From NCBI GenBank assembly GCA_905221145.1, contig CAJNCA010000005.1:73917-137916 (forward strand): a DNA stretch of 64,000 nucleotides. The letters run 5' to 3'. The notes beneath the pieces are model-generated. The model had not been told where the DNA came from, ran no database searches, and was given only the letters and a program-made list of their open reading frames with translations. Made by a program: the position numbers and the translations under genes. This document shows positions 25,545 through 36,278 of this stretch, piece by piece. Source of the stretch: a bacterium (GTDB taxonomy: Bacteria; Bacillota; Bacilli; Lactobacillales; Streptococcaceae). Each line of letters begins with the position of its first letter. Positions within the stretch are counted from its first letter, which is position 1.

Positions 25545-25559
25545 GTGTAAACGATAACA
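25545..25559 (+). promoter_or_regulatory. cre-like site in the fru leader
   Basis: GTGTAAACGATAACA matches the CcpA consensus WTGNAANCGNWNNCW except at the first base. It lies just downstream of the -10, a position suited to repression of a sugar operon. Confidence 0.55.
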
Positions 25560-25571
25560 GGAGGTGATTCG

Positions 25572-26312
25572 GTGTTAAAAACAGAGCGGAAGCAACTGAT
25601 TTTAGAGGAGTTAAATCAACATCATGTAGTTTCTCTAGAGAAATTAGTTAGTTTGCTAGAAACGTCAGAATCAACGGTTCGAAGAGACTTGGATGAGTTG
25701 GAGGCGGAAAATAAGCTTCGTCGCGTGCATGGTGGAGCAGAACTCCCCCACTCCTTACAGGAAGAAGAAACCATTCAAGAAAAATCTGTCAAAAACCTTC
25801 AAGAGAAGAAGTTGCTTGCTCAGAAGGCAGCCTCTCTGATTAAGGAACAAGATGTCATCTTTATCGATGCTGGAACAACGACAGCCTTTTTGATTCATGA
25901 ATTGGTCAATAAGAATGTCACAGTTGTGACCAACTCTATTCACCATGCAGCTCAGTTGGTTGAAAAGCAGATTCCGACTGTCATAGTTGGAGGAAGCGTC
26001 AAGACGGCGACGGATGCTAGCATCGGGGGTGTTGCTCTTAACCAGATTAACCAATTACACTTTGACCGTGCCTTTATCGGGATGAATGGTGTGGACGATA
26101 GCTATTATACGACTCCTGATATGGAAGAGGGAGCTGTGAAGCGAGCTATTTTGGAGAATGCCAAACAGACTTATGTCTTGGTGGATTCATCAAAAATTGG
26201 ACAAACTTGCTTTGCCAAGGTAGCCCCACTCAAACGAGCAATTGTTATCACAAGTCAGGGGCATGAGCTCTTGCAGACAATAAAAGAAAAAACGGAGGTA
26301 ATAGAAGTATGA
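25572..26312 (+). CDS. fruR: DeoR-family transcriptional regulator of fructose utilisation
   Basis: A 246-aa repressor. The N-terminal winged helix (VSLEKLVSLLETSESTVRRDLDELE, about 15-40) is the DeoR type and is followed by a sugar-phosphate sensing domain with DAGTTTAFLIHEL near 97 and GMNGVDDSYYTTPD near 176. The likely inducer is fructose 1-phosphate. The GTG start follows AGGAGGTGA. It overlaps fruK by 4 bp, so regulator, kinase and transporter form one operon with probable autoregulation. Confidence 0.94.
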   Translation: MLKTERKQLILEELNQHHVVSLEKLVSLLETSESTVRRDLDELEAENKLRRVHGGAELPHSLQEEETIQEKSVKNLQEKKLLAQKAASLIKEQDVIFIDAGTTTAFLIHELVNKNVTVVTNSIHHAAQLVEKQIPTVIVGGSVKTATDASIGGVALNQINQLHFDRAFIGMNGVDDSYYTTPDMEEGAVKRAILENAKQTYVLVDSSKIGQTCFAKVAPLKRAIVITSQGHELLQTIKEKTEVIEV

Positions 26313-27220
26313 TTTATACAGTCACACTCAATCCATCCATTGACTATATCGTGCGCTTGGACCAAGTCCAAGTCGGTAGTGTCAATCGTATGGACAGTGA
26401 TGATAAGTTTGCTGGTGGGAAAGGAATCAATGTTAGTCGTGTCTTGAAACGCTTGGATATTCCCAATACAGCGACTGGATTTATCGGAGGATTTACTGGT
26501 AAATTTATCACAGATACTCTTGCAGAGGAAGAAATCGAGACACGTTTTGTCCAAGTGGCAGAAGATACTCGTATCAATGTTAAAATCAAAGCGGACCAAG
26601 AAACAGAAATCAACGGAACGGGTCCAAATGTAGAGCAGGTTCAGTTAGAAGAATTGAAAGCTATTTTGTCTAGTTTGACTGCAGAAGATACGGTTGTATT
26701 TGCGGGTTCAAGTGCTAAGAATCTTGGTAATGTTATCTACAAGGACTTGATTGCCTTGACACGCCAAACTGGTGCGCAAGTCGTTTGTGATTTTGAAGGA
26801 CAGACCTTGATTGATAGTTTGGACTATCAGCCACTCTTGGTCAAACCAAACAATCACGAACTTGGAGCTATCTTTGGAGTGAAACTCGAAAATTTAGATG
26901 AAATCGAGAAATATGCTCGTGAGTTACTAGCTAAAGGTGCTCAAAACGTCATTATTTCCATGGCTGGGGACGGTGCCCTCCTTGTCACATCTGAAGGAGC
27001 TTACTTCGCAAAACCTATCAAGGGAACGGTCAAAAATTCAGTTGGTGCTGGTGACTCTATGGTTGCTGGATTCACAGGTGAATTTGTCAAATCAAAAGAC
27101 GCAGTAGAATCCTTCAAATGGGGTGTGGCTTGTGGAACAGCAACGACCTTCTCGGATGACTTGGCAACAGCAGAATTTATTAAAGAAACATATGAAAAAG
27201 TTGAGGTAGAAAAACGATGA
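26309..27220 (+). CDS. fruK: 1-phosphofructokinase
   Basis: PfkB-family kinase that converts fructose 1-phosphate to fructose 1,6-bisphosphate. The 303 aa show the GGKGINVSRVL substrate motif near 37, VKPNNHELG near 185, and the anion hole with catalytic Asp in GAGDSMVAGF near 248. The start overlaps fruR by ATGA, and the stop likewise overlaps fruA by 4 bp. Confidence 0.96.
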   Translation: MIYTVTLNPSIDYIVRLDQVQVGSVNRMDSDDKFAGGKGINVSRVLKRLDIPNTATGFIGGFTGKFITDTLAEEEIETRFVQVAEDTRINVKIKADQETEINGTGPNVEQVQLEELKAILSSLTAEDTVVFAGSSAKNLGNVIYKDLIALTRQTGAQVVCDFEGQTLIDSLDYQPLLVKPNNHELGAIFGVKLENLDEIEKYARELLAKGAQNVIISMAGDGALLVTSEGAYFAKPIKGTVKNSVGAGDSMVAGFTGEFVKSKDAVESFKWGVACGTATTFSDDLATAEFIKETYEKVEVEKR

Positions 27221-29169
27221 AAATTCAAGACCTATTGAGAAAAGATGTTATGTTACTGGATTTGCAGGCAACTGAAAAAACTGGTGTCATTGAAGAGATG
27301 ATTAAAAGCTTGGTAGACCACGGTTATGTGACTGATTTTGAAACTTTTAAAGAAGGTATTTTGGCGCGTGAAGCTTTGACTTCTACGGGTTTGGGTGATG
27401 GAATCGCTATGCCTCACAGCAAAAATGCTGCTGTCAAAGATGCGACTGTTCTCTTTGCTAAGTCAAACAAGGGTGTTGACTATGAGAGCTTGGACGGGCA
27501 AGCAACTGATCTCTTCTTCATGATTGCGGCTCCAGAAGGTGCTAATGATACTCACTTGGCAGCCTTGGCAGAATTGTCTCAATACTTGATGAAAGATGGT
27601 TTTGCTGACAAGCTCCGTCAAGCAACGTCAGCTGACCAAGTTATTGAACTTTTTGACCAAGTTTCAGAAAAAACTGAAGAGTCTGTTCAAGCGCCTGCCA
27701 ATGAAACTGGTGACTTTATCGTAGCTGTTACAGCTTGTACAACAGGTATTGCCCACACTTATATGGCCCAAGAAGCTCTTCAAAAAGTGGCTGCTGAAAT
27801 GGGTGTTGGGATCAAGGTTGAGACTAATGGTGCTAGCGGTGTTGGAAATCAACTAACTGTAGAAGATATCCGCAAGGCTAAAGCTGTTATCATCGCAGCA
27901 GACAAGGCAGTTGAAATGGATCGTTTCGATGGCAAACCATTGATCAGTCGTCCAGTTGCAGACGGTATCCGTAAGACTGAAGAGCTGATCAACTTGGCTC
28001 TTTCTGGGGATGCTGAAGTTTACCGTGCCGCTAATGGAGCAAAAACTGCAACCGCAAGCAATGAAAAACAAAGCCTTGGTGGTGCCTTCTACAAACACTT
28101 GATGAGTGGTGTATCTCAAATGTTGCCATTCGTTATCGGTGGAGGTATCATGATTGCCCTTGCCTTCTTGATTGATGGTGCATTGGGTGTTCCAAATGAA
28201 AATCTTGGTAATCTTGGTTCTTACCATGAACTAGCTTCGATGTTCATGAAAATCGGTGGAGCAGCCTTTGGCTTGATGCTTCCAGTCTTTGCAGGATATG
28301 TTGCCTACTCTATCGCTGAAAAACCAGGTTTGGTAGCAGGTTTCGTGGCTGGTGCTATTGCCAAAGAAGGTTTTGCCTTTGGGAAAATCCCTTATGCCGC
28401 AGGTGGTGAAGCAACTTCAACTCTTGCAGGTGTTTCATCTGGTTTCCTAGGCGCCCTTGTTGGTGGATTTATCGCAGGTGCTTTAGTTCTTGCCATCAAG
28501 AAATACGTTAAAGTTCCTCGTTCACTTGAAGGTGCTAAATCAATCCTTCTCTTGCCACTTCTTGGAACAATCTTGACTGGATTTGTCATGCTAGCTGTTA
28601 ACATCCCGATGGCAGCAATCAACACTGCTATGAATGATTTCCTTGGCGGTCTTGGAGGAGGTTCAGCTGTCCTTCTTGGTATCGTCCTTGGTGGAATGAT
28701 GGCTGTTGACATGGGTGGACCAGTTAACAAAGCGGCTTATGTCTTTGGTACCGGTACGCTTGCGGCAACTGTTTCTTCAGGTGGTTCTGTAGCCATGGCA
28801 GCAGTTATGGCTGGAGGAATGGTGCCGCCACTTGCAATCTTTGTCGCAACTCTTCTTTTCAAAGATAAATTTACCAAAGAAGAACGCAACTCTGGTTTGA
28901 CAAACATCATCATGGGCTTGTCATTTATCACTGAGGGAGCAATTCCATTTGGTGCAGCAGACCCAGCTCGTGCGATTCCAAGCTTCATCCTTGGTTCAGC
29001 AGTAGCAGGCGGACTCGTTGGTCTTGCTGGTATCAAACTCATGGCACCACACGGAGGAATCTTCGTAATCGCCCTTACTTCAAATGCTCTTCTTTACCTT
29101 GCTTCAGTCTTGGTAGGAGCAATCGTGAGTGGTGTGGTTTATGGTTACCTGCGCAAACCACAAGCATAA
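27217..29169 (+). CDS. fruA: PTS fructose transporter, EIIABC
   Basis: Membrane phosphotransferase that imports fructose as fructose 1-phosphate. Domains in order: IIA with phospho-acceptor His67 in AMPHSKNA (1 to about 150), a linker, IIB with phospho-Cys174 in [14 protein letters not shown] (about 165-265), and IIC with about nine helices (about 290-650, with [11 protein letters not shown] near 503 and the [13 protein letters not shown] motif [10 protein letters not shown] near 570). The length of 650 aa is usual. Last gene of the fru operon. Confidence 0.97.
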   Translation: MKIQDLLRKDVMLLDLQATEKTGVIEEMIKSLVDHGYVTDFETFKEGILAREALTSTGLGDGIAMPHSKNAAVKDATVLFAKSNKGVDYESLDGQATDLFFMIAAPEGANDTHLAALAELSQYLMKDGFADKLRQATSADQVIELFDQVSEKTEESVQAPANETGDFIVAVTACTTGIAHTYMAQEALQKVAAEMGVGIKVETNGASGVGNQLTVEDIRKAKAVIIAADKAVEMDRFDGKPLISRPVADGIRKTEELINLALSGDAEVYRAANGAKTATASNEKQSLGGAFYKHLMSGVSQMLPFVIGGGIMIALAFLIDGALGVPNENLGNLGSYHELASMFMKIGGAAFGLMLPVFAGYVAYSIAEKPGLVAGFVAGAIAKEGFAFGKIPYAAGGEATSTLAGVSSGFLGALVGGFIAGALVLAIKKYVKVPRSLEGAKSILLLPLLGTILTGFVMLAVNIPMAAINTAMNDFLGGLGGGSAVLLGIVLGGMMAVDMGGPVNKAAYVFGTGTLAATVSSGGSVAMAAVMAGGMVPPLAIFVATLLFKDKFTKEERNSGLTNIIMGLSFITEGAIPFGAADPARAIPSFILGSAVAGGLVGLAGIKLMAPHGGIFVIALTSNALLYLASVLVGAIVSGVVYGYLRKPQA

Positions 29170-29189
29170 AAATTATCTATATAATGAAA

Positions 29190-29217
29190 GGACTGTACTG
29201 TTTGGTGCAGTCTTTTT
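29190..29217 (+). terminator. fru operon terminator
   Basis: GACTGTAC and GTGCAGTC pair (one G-T) around TGTTTG, followed by TTTTTCTC. Confidence 0.75.
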
Positions 29218-29242
29218 CTCTTTCCGAAATGCCTGTGAAATG

Positions 29243-29251
29243 TGGTATAAT
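29243..29251 (+). promoter_or_regulatory. extended -10 promoter of ftsK placed for a leaderless mRNA
   Basis: TGG-TATAAT (29243-29251) is a perfect extended -10, 6 bases before the ATG at 29258. The predicted transcription start is the A of the start codon; no Shine-Dalgarno is present. Confidence 0.7.
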
Positions 29252-29257
29252 AGAAGA

Positions 29258-31561
29258 ATGGCAAACAAGAATACAAGTAAAACAAGACGGAGACCGTCTA
29301 AAGCAGAACTCGAAAGAAAAGAAGCGATTCAACGAATGTTGATTTCGTTGGGAATCGCGCTTTTATTGATTTTCGCAGCCTTTAAATTAGGGGCTGCCGG
29401 TATCACTCTTTATAATTTAATTCGCTTGCTGGTGGGAAGCCTAGCTTATCTGGCAATATTTGGCCTCTTGATTTATCTCTTCTTTTTCAAGTGGATCCGA
29501 AAACAGGAAGGGCTCTTATCTGGTTTTTTCACTATATTTGCAGGCTTGCTCCTGATCTTTGAGGCCTACTTGGTTTGGAAATATGGCTTGGACAAGTCCG
29601 TTCTAAAAGGAACCATGGCTCAGGTTGTGACTGATTTGACTGGTTTTCGAACGACCAGTTTTGCTGGTGGAGGCTTGATTGGTGTTGGCCTCTATGTACC
29701 AACAGCCTTTCTCTTCTCAAATATCGGTACTTACTTTATTGGTTCAATTTTGATTTTAGTGGGTTCTCTTCTGATCAGTCCTTGGTCTGTTTACGATATC
29801 GCTGAATTTTTCAGTAGAGGCTTTGCTAAATGGCGGGAAGGACATGAGCGCCGAAAAGAGGAACGCTTTGTCAAACAAGAAGAAAAAGCTCGTCAAAAGG
29901 CTGAGGAAGAGGCTAGACTAGAAAAAGAATCAGCTGAGAAAGCCTTACTCGATTTGCCTCCTGTTGATATGGAAACAGGTGAAATTTTGACAGAGGAAGC
30001 TGTTCAGGATCTTCCACCTATGCCTGAAGAAGAGTGGGTGGAACCTGAAATCATCTTACCTCAAGCTGAACATGAATTCCCTGACCATGAGGAGACCTTT
30101 GATGATGAAGAGGTACAGGTCGATTTTTCAGCCAAGGAAGCCCTTGAATACAAACTTCCAAGTTTACAACTCTTTGCCCCTGATAAACCCAAAGACCAGT
30201 CTAAAGAGAAGAAAATCGTTCGGGAAAATATCAAAATCCTAGAAGAAACCTTTGCCAGCTTTGGTATCAAGGTGACGGTGGAACGGGCCGAAATTGGGCC
30301 ATCAGTGACCAAGTATGAAGTCAAACCGGCAGTCGGTGTAAGGGTTAACCGCATTTCCAATCTAGCAGATGACCTCGCTCTAGCCTTGGCAGCCAAGGAT
30401 GTCCGAATCGAAGCACCTATCCCAGGGAAATCTCTCGTTGGTATCGAAGTGCCCAACTCTGAGATTGCCACTGTGTCCTTCCGCGAACTATGGGAACAAT
30501 CTCAAACGAAAGCAGAAAATCTCTTGGAAATTCCTTTAGGGAAGGCTGTTAATGGCACCGCAAGAGCATTTGACCTTTCTAAAATGCCCCACTTGCTAGT
30601 TGCAGGTTCAACGGGTTCAGGGAAGTCGGTAGCAGTTAATGGTATTATTGCTAGTATTCTCATGAAGGCGAGACCAGACCAAGTCAAATTTATGATGGTT
30701 GACCCCAAGATGGTTGAGTTGTCTGTTTACAATGATATTCCCCACCTCTTGATTCCAGTCGTGACCAATCCACGTAAGGCCAGCAAGGCCCTGCAAAAGG
30801 TGGTGGATGAGATGGAAAATCGTTATGAACTCTTTGCCAAGGTAGGGGTTCGGAATATTGCAGGCTTTAATGCCAAGGTAGAAGAGTTTAATGCCCATTC
30901 TGAATTTAAGCAGATTCCACTGCCACTCATTGTTGTGATTGTGGATGAGTTGGCTGACCTCATGATGGTGGCCAGCAAGGAAGTAGAGGATGCAATTATT
31001 CGTCTCGGACAGAAGGCACGTGCTGCCGGCATCCACATGATTCTTGCAACCCAGCGTCCATCTGTTGATGTCATCTCTGGTCTGATTAAGGCCAATGTCC
31101 CATCTCGTGTGGCGTTTGCGGTTTCATCTGGTACAGACTCCCGTACTATCTTGGATGAAAATGGAGCAGAAAAACTGCTTGGTCGAGGAGACATGCTCTT
31201 TAAGCCGATTGATGAAAATCATCCAGTTCGTCTGCAAGGATCCTTTATCTCGGATGATGATGTCGAACGCATCGTAAACTTCATCAAGGCTCAGGCAGAC
31301 GCGGACTACGATGAGAGTTTTGATCCAGGAGAGGTTTCTGAAAATGACGGAGAATTTTCAGATGGTGAAGCTGGTGGAGATCCGCTTTTTGAAGAAGCCA
31401 AGGCTTTGGTGATAGAAACACAGAAAGCCAGTGCCTCCATGATTCAGCGTCGTTTATCAGTCGGCTTTAACCGTGCGACCCGTCTCATGGAAGAACTGGA
31501 GATAGCAGGTGTCATTGGTCCAGCTGAAGGTACCAAACCAAGAAAAGTTTTACAACAATAA
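29258..31561 (+). CDS. ftsK: DNA translocase FtsK/SpoIIIE
   Basis: Septal DNA pump that clears chromosome ends through the division site. The 767 aa comprise four transmembrane helices (about 25-170), an acidic linker rich in Glu and Pro (about 200-320), and a RecA-like motor with Walker A GSTGSGKS at 450-457, Walker [12 protein letters not shown] near 560, and [12 protein letters not shown] near 598. A C-terminal gamma winged-helix ([24 protein letters not shown]) reads DNA polarity signals. The frame runs 43 codons further upstream, but these lie over the fru terminator and the promoter; Met at 29258 gives the family length. Start appears leaderless. Confidence 0.96.
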   Translation: MANKNTSKTRRRPSKAELERKEAIQRMLISLGIALLLIFAAFKLGAAGITLYNLIRLLVGSLAYLAIFGLLIYLFFFKWIRKQEGLLSGFFTIFAGLLLIFEAYLVWKYGLDKSVLKGTMAQVVTDLTGFRTTSFAGGGLIGVGLYVPTAFLFSNIGTYFIGSILILVGSLLISPWSVYDIAEFFSRGFAKWREGHERRKEERFVKQEEKARQKAEEEARLEKESAEKALLDLPPVDMETGEILTEEAVQDLPPMPEEEWVEPEIILPQAEHEFPDHEETFDDEEVQVDFSAKEALEYKLPSLQLFAPDKPKDQSKEKKIVRENIKILEETFASFGIKVTVERAEIGPSVTKYEVKPAVGVRVNRISNLADDLALALAAKDVRIEAPIPGKSLVGIEVPNSEIATVSFRELWEQSQTKAENLLEIPLGKAVNGTARAFDLSKMPHLLVAGSTGSGKSVAVNGIIASILMKARPDQVKFMMVDPKMVELSVYNDIPHLLIPVVTNPRKASKALQKVVDEMENRYELFAKVGVRNIAGFNAKVEEFNAHSEFKQIPLPLIVVIVDELADLMMVASKEVEDAIIRLGQKARAAGIHMILATQRPSVDVISGLIKANVPSRVAFAVSSGTDSRTILDENGAEKLLGRGDMLFKPIDENHPVRLQGSFISDDDVERIVNFIKAQADADYDESFDPGEVSENDGEFSDGEAGGDPLFEEAKALVIETQKASASMIQRRLSVGFNRATRLMEELEIAGVIGPAEGTKPRKVLQQ

Positions 31562-31602
31562 AAAAATAGCTTCTTTCCAAGTTTGAAGGGAGCTATTTTA
31601 CT
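31562..31602. terminator. bidirectional terminator between ftsK and the next minus-strand gene
   Basis: AAAAAATAGCTTCTTTCC pairs imperfectly with GAAGGGAGCTATTTT around AAGTTT; both ends carry A-runs or T-runs. Confidence 0.75.
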
Positions 31603-31604
31603 GG

Positions 31605-32042
31605 CTATTGATTACTTTTATTTTCTGAACTAGAAGTATTATTGGACTGTTTTTCATTATCAGCGGCAGGTTTACTTGGAGTAGGAGCAGGAGTAGAAGA
31701 ATCCTGAGTTGATGTTTTCTGCTCTTCTTTTTTATCTTCCTTGACGCTAGATTTTGGCGTTTCTTCTTGTTGTGTTTTTTCTTGACTAGTATTATTTTCC
31801 TTATTGGGACTAGTGTTTTCCTTAGGGGCTTCCTTTTGGATTTCTTTGACAATGGTTGTGGTCTGGCTTGTCGTAGGTTCTTTTTTACTATCTTTATTAT
31901 TATCTAGGGCGTTCATGATCGTGATACTTGCGGTAATCAATCCAAGGATACTACCGATAGTAGCGATGGTTTTTTGAAAGACCGTGAAGCCTGTTTTGAT
32001 GTGTTCTGTTTTTGGTTTTGAGGTTCTACGATAATTAGACAT
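31605..32042 (-). CDS. small membrane protein with Ser/Thr/Lys-rich extracellular tail
   Basis: A 145-aa protein of a streptococcal family without known function (DUF6556-like as I recall). The basic N-terminus SNYRRTSKPKTEHIKTG is cytoplasmic; one helix (about 20-46, TIATIGSILGLITASITIMNAL) crosses the membrane; residues 47-145 are a low-complexity tail of Lys, Glu, Asn, Pro, Ser and Thr with no fold visible. This layout suggests a wall-spanning stalk or sacrificial tail. AAAGGAGAG lies before the ATG. Confidence 0.8.
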   Translation of the reverse strand: MSNYRRTSKPKTEHIKTGFTVFQKTIATIGSILGLITASITIMNALDNNKDSKKEPTTSQTTTIVKEIQKEAPKENTSPNKENNTSQEKTQQEETPKSSVKEDKKEEQKTSTQDSSTPAPTPSKPAADNEKQSNNTSSSENKSNQ

Positions 32043-32180
32043 ACATTCTCTCCTTTAATTAAAATTTATTATACCGCAATTCTTTAAAAAAATCTTAAAA
32101 AAAGAGGAATTGCCCTTTCTTGTCGCAGGCTCCGTTTCATGATACAATAGAAGGAGTGATTTTAGAAAGCGTGAGAAAAC

Positions 32181-33323
32181 ATGATTTACTTTGATAATTC
32201 GGCGACGACCAAGCCCTATCCTGAAGCACTTGAAACCTATATGCAGGTGGCTTCAAAAATTTTAGGAAATCCATCTAGTCTCCATCGTTTGGGAGACCAG
32301 GCAACACGAATCTTAGATGCTTCCCGCCAACAGATTGCAGATTTAATCGGTAAGAAGAGTGATGAAATCTTCTTTACCTCTGGTGGAACAGAAGGAGATA
32401 ACTGGGTTATTAAGGGTGTGGCCTTTGAAAAAGCCCAGTTTGGCAAGCATATCATCGTATCAGCTATTGAACATCCGGCAGTCAAAGAGTCAGCCCTCTG
32501 GTTGAAATCTCAAGGTTTTGAGGTAGATTTTGCTCCAGTTGATGACAAAGGATTTGTGGATGTTGAGGCTCTAGGAGATTTGATACGACCTGATACGATC
32601 CTCGTCTCTATCATGGCTGTGAACAATGAAATCGGCTCTATCCAGCCTATTAAGGCTATTTCAGAACTCTTGGCAGACAAGCCAACTATTTCCTTCCATG
32701 TTGATGCGGTTCAGGCACTTGCTAAGATTCCGACTGAAAAATACCTGACAGAACGAGTGGATTTTGCGACCTTCTCTAGTCATAAGTTTCATGGTGTCCG
32801 TGGTGTTGGCTTTGTCTATATCAAGCCTGGCAAGAAGATTACGCCTCTTTTAACAGGTGGTGGTCAGGAGCGCGATTATCGTTCGACAACTGAAAATGTG
32901 GCAGGGATTGCTGCGACAGCCAAGGCTCTCCGTTTGTCTATGGAAAAGCTAGATATCTTTACTAGCAAGACTGGGCAGATGAAGGCAGTGATTCGCCAAG
33001 CTCTTCTCGACTATCCGGATATTTTTGTCTTCTCTGATGAGGAAGATTTTGCCCCTCATATCCTGACTTTTGGAATTAAGGGTGTTCGTGGTGAGGTCAT
33101 TGTTCACGCCTTTGAAGACTATGATATTTTCATCTCAACAACCTCGGCTTGTTCATCCAAGGCTGGGAAACCTGCAGGCACCTTGATAGCCATGGGAGTG
33201 GATAAGGATAAGGCCCAGTCAGCTGTGCGTCTTAGCCTAGACCTTGAAAATGATATGAGTCAGGTCGAGCAGTTCTTGACCAAGCTAAAATTAATTTACA
33301 ATCAAACTAGAAAAGTAAGATAG
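32181..33323 (+). CDS. cysteine desulfurase (NifS/IscS family)
   Basis: PLP enzyme that takes sulfur from cysteine as an enzyme persulfide. The 380 aa show the N-terminal [14 protein letters not shown]-binding Lys202 in [13 protein letters not shown], and active-site Cys324 in [10 protein letters not shown]. It is 8 bp upstream of thiI, so it most likely supplies sulfur for 4-thiouridine in tRNA, the NifZ-type role known from B. subtilis, and perhaps for thiamine thiazole. Confidence 0.93.
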   Translation: MIYFDNSATTKPYPEALETYMQVASKILGNPSSLHRLGDQATRILDASRQQIADLIGKKSDEIFFTSGGTEGDNWVIKGVAFEKAQFGKHIIVSAIEHPAVKESALWLKSQGFEVDFAPVDDKGFVDVEALGDLIRPDTILVSIMAVNNEIGSIQPIKAISELLADKPTISFHVDAVQALAKIPTEKYLTERVDFATFSSHKFHGVRGVGFVYIKPGKKITPLLTGGGQERDYRSTTENVAGIAATAKALRLSMEKLDIFTSKTGQMKAVIRQALLDYPDIFVFSDEEDFAPHILTFGIKGVRGEVIVHAFEDYDIFISTTSACSSKAGKPAGTLIAMGVDKDKAQSAVRLSLDLENDMSQVEQFLTKLKLIYNQTRKVR

Positions 33324-33331
33324 GAGCATTT

Positions 33332-34546
33332 ATGCAGTATTCAGAAATTATGATTCGCTATGGAGAATTGTCAACCAAGCACAAAAATCGTATGCGTTTC
33401 ATCAATAAACTTCGTAATAATATTTCAGACGTTTTGTCTATCTATCCCCAAGTTAAGGTAACGGCAGATCGCGACCGTGCCCACGCTTACCTCAATGGAG
33501 CCGACTACTCAGCAGTAGCAGAATCACTCAAGCAAGTCTTTGGAATTCAGAATTTTTCTCCAGTATATAAGGTTGAAAAATCTGTAGAAGTTTTGAAGTC
33601 TTCTGTCCAAGAGATTATGAAAGAAACTTACAAGGAAGGGATGACCTTTAAAATCACTGCTAAGCGTAGCGACCACAACTTTGAATTGGACAGTCGTGAA
33701 CTCAATCAAACTCTTGGTGGAGCTGTTTTCGAGGCTATTCCAAACGTACAAGCTCAGATGAAAAATCCTGACATCAATCTTCAGGTTGAGATTCGTGAGG
33801 AGGCTGCTTATATTTCCTATGAAACTTTTCGTGGAGCAGGAGGATTACCTGTGGGAAGTTCTGGTAAAGGAATGCTCATGTTGTCGGGAGGGATTGATTC
33901 ACCTGTGGCAGGTTATCTAGCTCTTAAACGTGGTGTAGATATCGAGGCCGTTCACTTTGCTAGCCCACCTTACACCAGTCCTGGTGCTCTTAAAAAAGCC
34001 CAAGATTTAACTCGTAAATTGACTAAGTTTGGTGGCAATATCCAGTTTATCGAAGTACCTTTCACAGAGATCCAAGAGGAAATCAAGGCTAAAGCGCCAG
34101 AAGCCTACCTTATGACTTTGACTCGTCGATTTATGATGCGGATTACCGACCGTATTCGTGAGGTGAGAAACGGTTTAGTTATCATCAATGGGGAAAGTCT
34201 TGGTCAAGTAGCCAGCCAGACCTTGGAAAGTATGCAGACTATCAACGCTGTGACCAGCACTCCAGTCATTCGTCCTGTGGTTACTATGGATAAGTTGGAA
34301 ATCATTGACATCGCTCAAGAAATCGATACCTTTGAAATTTCTATCCAACCTTTTGAAGACTGCTGTACCATTTTTGCGCCTGACCGTCCTAAAACAAATC
34401 CTAAGATTAAGAATGCAGAGCAATATGAAGCACGCATGGATGTTGAAGGCTTGGTTGAGCGAGCAGTGGCTGGAATCATGATTACTGAGATCACACCTCA
34501 GGTTGAAAAAGATGAAGTCGATGACCTGATTGATAATCTCCTCTAA
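33332..34546 (+). CDS. thiI: tRNA 4-thiouridine synthetase
   Basis: Adenylates U8 of tRNA and replaces its oxygen by sulfur. The 404 aa have an N-terminal ferredoxin-like region, a THUMP domain (about 60-165) and a PP-loop ATPase domain with [11 protein letters not shown] near 185. The C-terminal rhodanese domain of the E. coli protein is absent, as in other Gram-positive ThiI, which rely on the adjacent cysteine desulfurase. GATAGGAG precedes the ATG. Confidence 0.95.
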   Translation: MQYSEIMIRYGELSTKHKNRMRFINKLRNNISDVLSIYPQVKVTADRDRAHAYLNGADYSAVAESLKQVFGIQNFSPVYKVEKSVEVLKSSVQEIMKETYKEGMTFKITAKRSDHNFELDSRELNQTLGGAVFEAIPNVQAQMKNPDINLQVEIREEAAYISYETFRGAGGLPVGSSGKGMLMLSGGIDSPVAGYLALKRGVDIEAVHFASPPYTSPGALKKAQDLTRKLTKFGGNIQFIEVPFTEIQEEIKAKAPEAYLMTLTRRFMMRITDRIREVRNGLVIINGESLGQVASQTLESMQTINAVTSTPVIRPVVTMDKLEIIDIAQEIDTFEISIQPFEDCCTIFAPDRPKTNPKIKNAEQYEARMDVEGLVERAVAGIMITEITPQVEKDEVDDLIDNLL

Positions 34547-34580
34547 TCAGAAAATCCAAAAGAATTTAGAAAATTAAATG

Positions 34581-34629
34581 AAAAAGTTAGTTTTTAATCC
34601 AAAAAATGGAGGAAAAACTGACTTTTTTT
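34581..34629 (+). terminator. thiI terminator
   Basis: AAAAAGTTAGTTTTT and AAAAACTGACTTTTTTT can pair with one G-T across an 18-nt loop. Confidence 0.6.
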
Positions 34630-34682
34630 GTTAAACTGTGATATAATAAGATAAAATTTTGAATATAGAGAGTTTTCTGACA

Positions 34683-35507
34683 ATGAATCAATCCTACTTT
34701 TATCTAAAAATGAAAGAACACAAACTCAAGGTTCCTTATACTGGTAAGGAGCGCCGTGTGCGTGTTCTTCTACCCAAAGATTATGAGAAAGACACGAATC
34801 GTTCCTATCCTGTTGTATACTTTCATGACGGGCAAAATGTTTTTTATAGTAAAGAGTCTTTCATTGGACATTCATGGAAGATTATCCCAGCTATTAAGCG
34901 TAATCCTGATATCAGTCGTATGATTGTCGTAGCTATTGACAATGATGGTATGGGGCGGATGAATGAGTATGCGGCTTGGAAGTTCCAAGAATCTCCTATC
35001 CCAGGCCAGCAGTTTGGCGGCAAGGGTGTGGAGTATGCCGAGTTTGTCATGGAGGTGGTCAAACCTTTTATCGATGAAACTTATCGTACAAAAGCAAACC
35101 GCCAGCATACAGCCATGATTGGTTCCTCACTAGGAGGCAATATTACCCAGTTTATCGGTTTGGAATACCAAGACCAAATTGGTTGCTTGGGCGTCTTTTC
35201 ATCTGCCAACTGGCTGCACCAAGAAGCCTTTAACCGCTATATAGAGCGCCAGCAACTGTCGCCTGACCAGCGCATCTTCATCTATGTGGGAACGGAAGAA
35301 GCGGATGATACAGACAAGACCTTGATGGCTGGTAATATCAAACAAGCCTATATCGACTCATCGCTGCGCTATTACCATGATTTGATAGCAGGGGGAGTTC
35401 ATTTGGATAATCTTGTCTTGAAAGTTCAGTCTGGTGCCATCCATAGTGAGATTCCATGGTCGGAGAATTTACCAGATTGTCTGAGATTTTTTGCAGAAAA
35501 CTGGTAA
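34683..35507 (+). CDS. alpha/beta-hydrolase, putative esterase (esterase D-like)
   Basis: A 274-aa cytoplasmic hydrolase of the Esterase_PF00756 type. PVVYFHDGQNVF near 40 forms the oxyanion side, and GSSLGGNITQF near 142 is the nucleophile elbow GxSxG. HSEIPW near the C-terminus carries the probable catalytic His. A TTG-started extension (34659) is possible, but the promoter TATAAT at about 34643 leaves Met at 34683 as the best start; the ribosome site is weak (GAGAG). First of three genes with a second esterase-like protein and an ATP-grasp protein. The substrate is unknown. Confidence 0.85.
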   Translation: MNQSYFYLKMKEHKLKVPYTGKERRVRVLLPKDYEKDTNRSYPVVYFHDGQNVFYSKESFIGHSWKIIPAIKRNPDISRMIVVAIDNDGMGRMNEYAAWKFQESPIPGQQFGGKGVEYAEFVMEVVKPFIDETYRTKANRQHTAMIGSSLGGNITQFIGLEYQDQIGCLGVFSSANWLHQEAFNRYIERQQLSPDQRIFIYVGTEEADDTDKTLMAGNIKQAYIDSSLRYYHDLIAGGVHLDNLVLKVQSGAIHSEIPWSENLPDCLRFFAENW

Positions 35508-35525
35508 AGTAAGAAAGGAGAAAAT

Positions 35526-36266
35526 ATGCATATTGAACATCTTAGCCACTGGAGTGGCAACCTTAACCGTGAAATGTACCTTAACCGTTATGGTCATGCT
35601 GGGATTCCAGTTGTGGTTTTTGCTTCATCAGGTGGTAGTCACAACGAATACTATGATTTTGGCATGATTGATGCCTGTTCTTCCTTTATCGAGGAAGGCC
35701 GTGTCCAGTTCTTTACCCTATCTAGTGTGGATAGTGAGAGCTGGTTGGCTACTTGGAAAAATGGTCACGACCAGGCGGAGATGCACCGTGCCTACGAGCG
35801 CTATGTGATTGAGGAGGCCATTCCTTTTATCAAGCACAAGACAGGTTGGTTTGATGGCATGATGACGACAGGTTGTTCGATGGGTGCCTACCATGCACTC
35901 AATTTCTTCCTCCAGCATCCAGATGTCTTTACCAAAGTAATTGCTCTTAGTGGTGTCTACGACGCACGTTTCTTTGTCGGAGATTACTACAATGACGATG
36001 CTATTTACCAAAATTCGCCAGTAGATTATATCTGGAACCAAAACGACGGCTGGTTTATTGACCGTTACCGTCAGGCAGAGATTGTGCTGTGTACGGGTCT
36101 TGGAGCCTGGGAGCAAGATGGCTTGCCATCCTTTTACAAGCTCAAGGAAGCCTTTGACCAGAAACAAATTCCAGCCTGGTTTGCTGAATGGGGACACGAT
36201 GTCGCCCACGACTGGGAATGGTGGCGCAAACAAATGCCTTATTTCCTCGGCAATCTCTATTTATAA
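35526..36266 (+). CDS. second esterase-like alpha/beta-hydrolase
   Basis: A 246-aa hydrolase distantly like the preceding one. PVVVFASSGGSHNEYYDF near 29 and the elbow TTGCSMGAYHAL near 116 (GCSMG, Ser nucleophile) define the fold; WGHDVAHDW near 225 probably contributes the catalytic His. No signal peptide. AGAAAGGAG precedes the ATG, 18 bp after the first esterase, and the ATP-grasp gene starts 12 bp downstream. The tight three-gene layout suggests a shared small-molecule pathway, not identified. Confidence 0.82.
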   Translation: MHIEHLSHWSGNLNREMYLNRYGHAGIPVVVFASSGGSHNEYYDFGMIDACSSFIEEGRVQFFTLSSVDSESWLATWKNGHDQAEMHRAYERYVIEEAIPFIKHKTGWFDGMMTTGCSMGAYHALNFFLQHPDVFTKVIALSGVYDARFFVGDYYNDDAIYQNSPVDYIWNQNDGWFIDRYRQAEIVLCTGLGAWEQDGLPSFYKLKEAFDQKQIPAWFAEWGHDVAHDWEWWRKQMPYFLGNLYL

Positions 36267-36278
36267 AAGGAGTTACCT

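Noticed and set aside
30061..31194. Long minus-strand frames inside ftsK (136, 139 and 123 codons)
   Set aside because: Lie fully antisense to conserved ftsK motor codons, with no start signals or recognisable protein features.
35718..36233. 171-codon minus-strand frame inside the second esterase gene
   Set aside because: Mirror of a conserved alpha/beta-hydrolase frame, no ribosome site; codon bias of the plus strand explains it.
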